Origin: Heyndrickxia sporothermodurans
GTDB lineage: Bacteria > Bacillota > Bacilli > Bacillales > Bacillaceae_C
Direction of reading: 5' to 3'
DNA: 64,000 nucleotides
Assembly (NCBI GenBank): GCA_016756695.1
Contig: CP066701.1
Span: forward strand, 1,702,001-1,766,000
This document shows, piece by piece, positions 62,677 to 64,000 of this stretch. Both the position numbers and the translations under genes were made by a program. Below the pieces are notes generated by a model that ran no database searches, was not told the DNA's origin, and saw only the letters and a program-made list of their open reading frames with translations. The first letter of the stretch is position 1. Every line of letters starts with the position of its first letter.

Positions 62677-64000
62677 GTAAGCGTAAAATAATCCCCACCT
62701 GTCAACCAGATGGGGATCGAGTTATTATTTAGGTAAGTTTTTAAAATCTATGCAAACGATTGGAAGTGTTGTTGACCAAGGCAGTACTTTATCCAGGGCA
62801 TTTTTATCTGTCAGATCAATGTTAGGTAACTTCTCAAATAAATAGCGAAGGTAATAATATGGGTTTAGGCCATTTTCCTTTGCTGTTTCCACAATGCTAT
62901 AAATGATTGCGCTAGCCCTTGCACCTTTCGGTGTATTTGAAAAAAGGAAGTTTTTTCTCCCAATAACAAAGGGCTTTATTGAGCGCTCGCTTCTATTATT
63001 ATCAATTTCTAATCGTCCATCCTCTAGGAATGCCACTAATTTCTTCCATTGATTGAGACAGTAGGTAATCGCCTGACCTAAAGCGCTTTTTGGTAACACT
63101 TTTTGCTTCTGTATTTTTAGCCATGACAAAAAAGCATCCAAGACTGGCTTTTGCGTTCTAATCGTTTTCGTATCGTTCCATAGAGGATAACTCCTTTAGG
63201 TCGCGCTCAATGCGATATAGTTGGTTACAGTATTGAGACCTTCCATTGTCGCTACTCCTGATGTCAGACGCTTTGAAGAAGGCAATACTTTTAAAGCCTC
63301 ATCAAATTTACGTCGAGCATGAGCCATGCAACCGACCAGTTTTACATTAGGTACCTTATGGTACCCGGCGTATCCATCAACCTGTAAATATCCTTTAAAC
63401 CCTGACAGGAATTTCTCGGCATTTTTGCCTGACCTAGTTTCCTGATAATCGTAAAGGATGATTGAAGGTCCTTCTTTTCCAGTACGGTAGAGCCAGAGAT
63501 ATGATTTTGAGGTGGCTGGTACCGACCGGGTTCGTGAAGTACCTGCAGGGTCGATTCGTCCGCATGTAAAATATCCTTTTCCAAAAGAAGTTGATGCATG
63601 CGATCATAAAGTGGGCTCAACCACCGGTTTACCCGTGAATCATCCAATTGGCAAGGGTTTGGCGTGATAACGGTACCCCAATCTGGAAAATTGCTTTTCT
63701 TGCCGGTATAATGGCAATACCCATCCACATATTTTTGATTCATAATATGTGCCATTAAAGAAGGAGATGCTAAACTACCTGAATGAACCGGTTTAGGCAT
63801 TGGTGCTGTTACAACCGGAGTTTCAATTTCTTCACGTTCACAATGGCGGCAAGAGTAAATGGACTGAACATGTTTAACAACTTTCAATTCCGCAGGAATG
63901 TATTTTAGTTCCTGGCGTACTTGCGTACTCATTTCATGCAGATTTCCACCGCAACACGAACAAACCTGCTCTTCAGGGGATAAACGATATTCAATCGTCT
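62677..64000 (-). mobile_element. IS66-family element, decayed, extends past window end
   Basis: Begins with GTAAGCGT at 62677, the typical IS66 terminus, inside the chemotaxis gene. The TnpC-type transposase on the minus strand is broken into several frames. The other end, TnpA and TnpB would lie to the right of the window, so the 8-bp duplication cannot be checked. Confidence 0.85.
62725..64000 (-). pseudogene. IS66 transposase TnpC, multiply frameshifted, partial
   Basis: Pieces on the minus strand: zinc region QVCSCCGGNLHEMSTQVRQE near the window end, YSCRHCEREE, catalytic segment DILHADESTLQVLHEPGRYQ, then a shifted frame SGFKGYLQVDGYAGYHKV and AHARRKFDEALKVLPS, and the C-terminal DGRLEIDNNRSERSIKPFVI (catalytic Glu/Asn region) to the stop at 62725. 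At least three indels separate them. Inactive as read. Confidence 0.85.

Overview
The window looks like a chromosomal segment of a low-GC, Gram-positive, spore-former-type bacterium (Bacillaceae). Purine-rich Shine-Dalgarno sites, frequent GTG/TTG starts, TATAAT-type promoters and the gene families (YitT, AzlCD, BrnQ, DUF3231, caa3 CtaG, thioredoxin-type ArsC) all fit. Species cannot be fixed from the sequence alone. No rRNA, tRNA or CRISPR array was seen.

Left part, about 1-23.2 kb, is a mobile and accessory region. It opens with an IS3-family orfA that cuts a PAS-domain gene, followed by a frameshifted small gene. A C5-cytosine methyltransferase and an EcoRII-type restriction endonuclease come next, then a Cys-rich protein of unknown function. 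Two inverted copies of one IS3-family element (about 5285-6795 and 21671-23184) bracket about 15 kb. That interval holds an IS-fused PemK/MazF toxin, a strongly structured RNA locus (7383-7649), a DUF771 protein, an arsenic resistance cluster (Cys-rich MarR regulator, ArsN-like acetyltransferase, flavin oxidoreductase, ArsR, ArsB, ArsC), a Tn552/Tn402-like transposon that splits a TetR gene, an azoreductase and a pirin, and decayed Tn554-like tnpA/tnpB. The right IS copy has removed the 5' half of an ABC ATPase gene.

Middle part, 23.2-47.9 kb, is mostly intact chromosome: ABC-2 permease with a MerR/TipA-type regulator, DUF2243 plus CtaG, two AraC-type regulators, a pair of paralogous small membrane proteins, YitT, two fluoride channels behind a fluoride riboswitch, a 52-bp tandem repeat block, BrnQ, a GntR regulator, a GNAT gene behind a leader with a five-codon upstream ORF, a permease/aminotransferase/succinate-semialdehyde dehydrogenase operon (GABA or polyamine use), and a MarR-controlled heterodimeric ABC exporter.

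Right part, 47.9-64 kb, contains a flavodoxin-like reductase, an IS256 element inserted with a visible 8-bp duplication into an SRPBCC gene, a second repeat locus of the 52-bp family, pyroglutamyl peptidase, lipoproteins, AzlCD, a secreted matrixin-type protease with a linked anchored protein, an MFS transporter with a GntR regulator, a DUF3231 protein, and a chemotaxis receptor cut by a decayed IS66 element that runs off the window.

The most unusual signal is 7417-7617: two tandem modules, each of two hairpins, whose four 7-nt loops all read ACGNGYG although the stem sequences differ and remain paired. I cannot assign it to a known RNA family. Several disrupted genes carry one-base indels in homopolymers, so some pseudogene calls need a check against raw reads.
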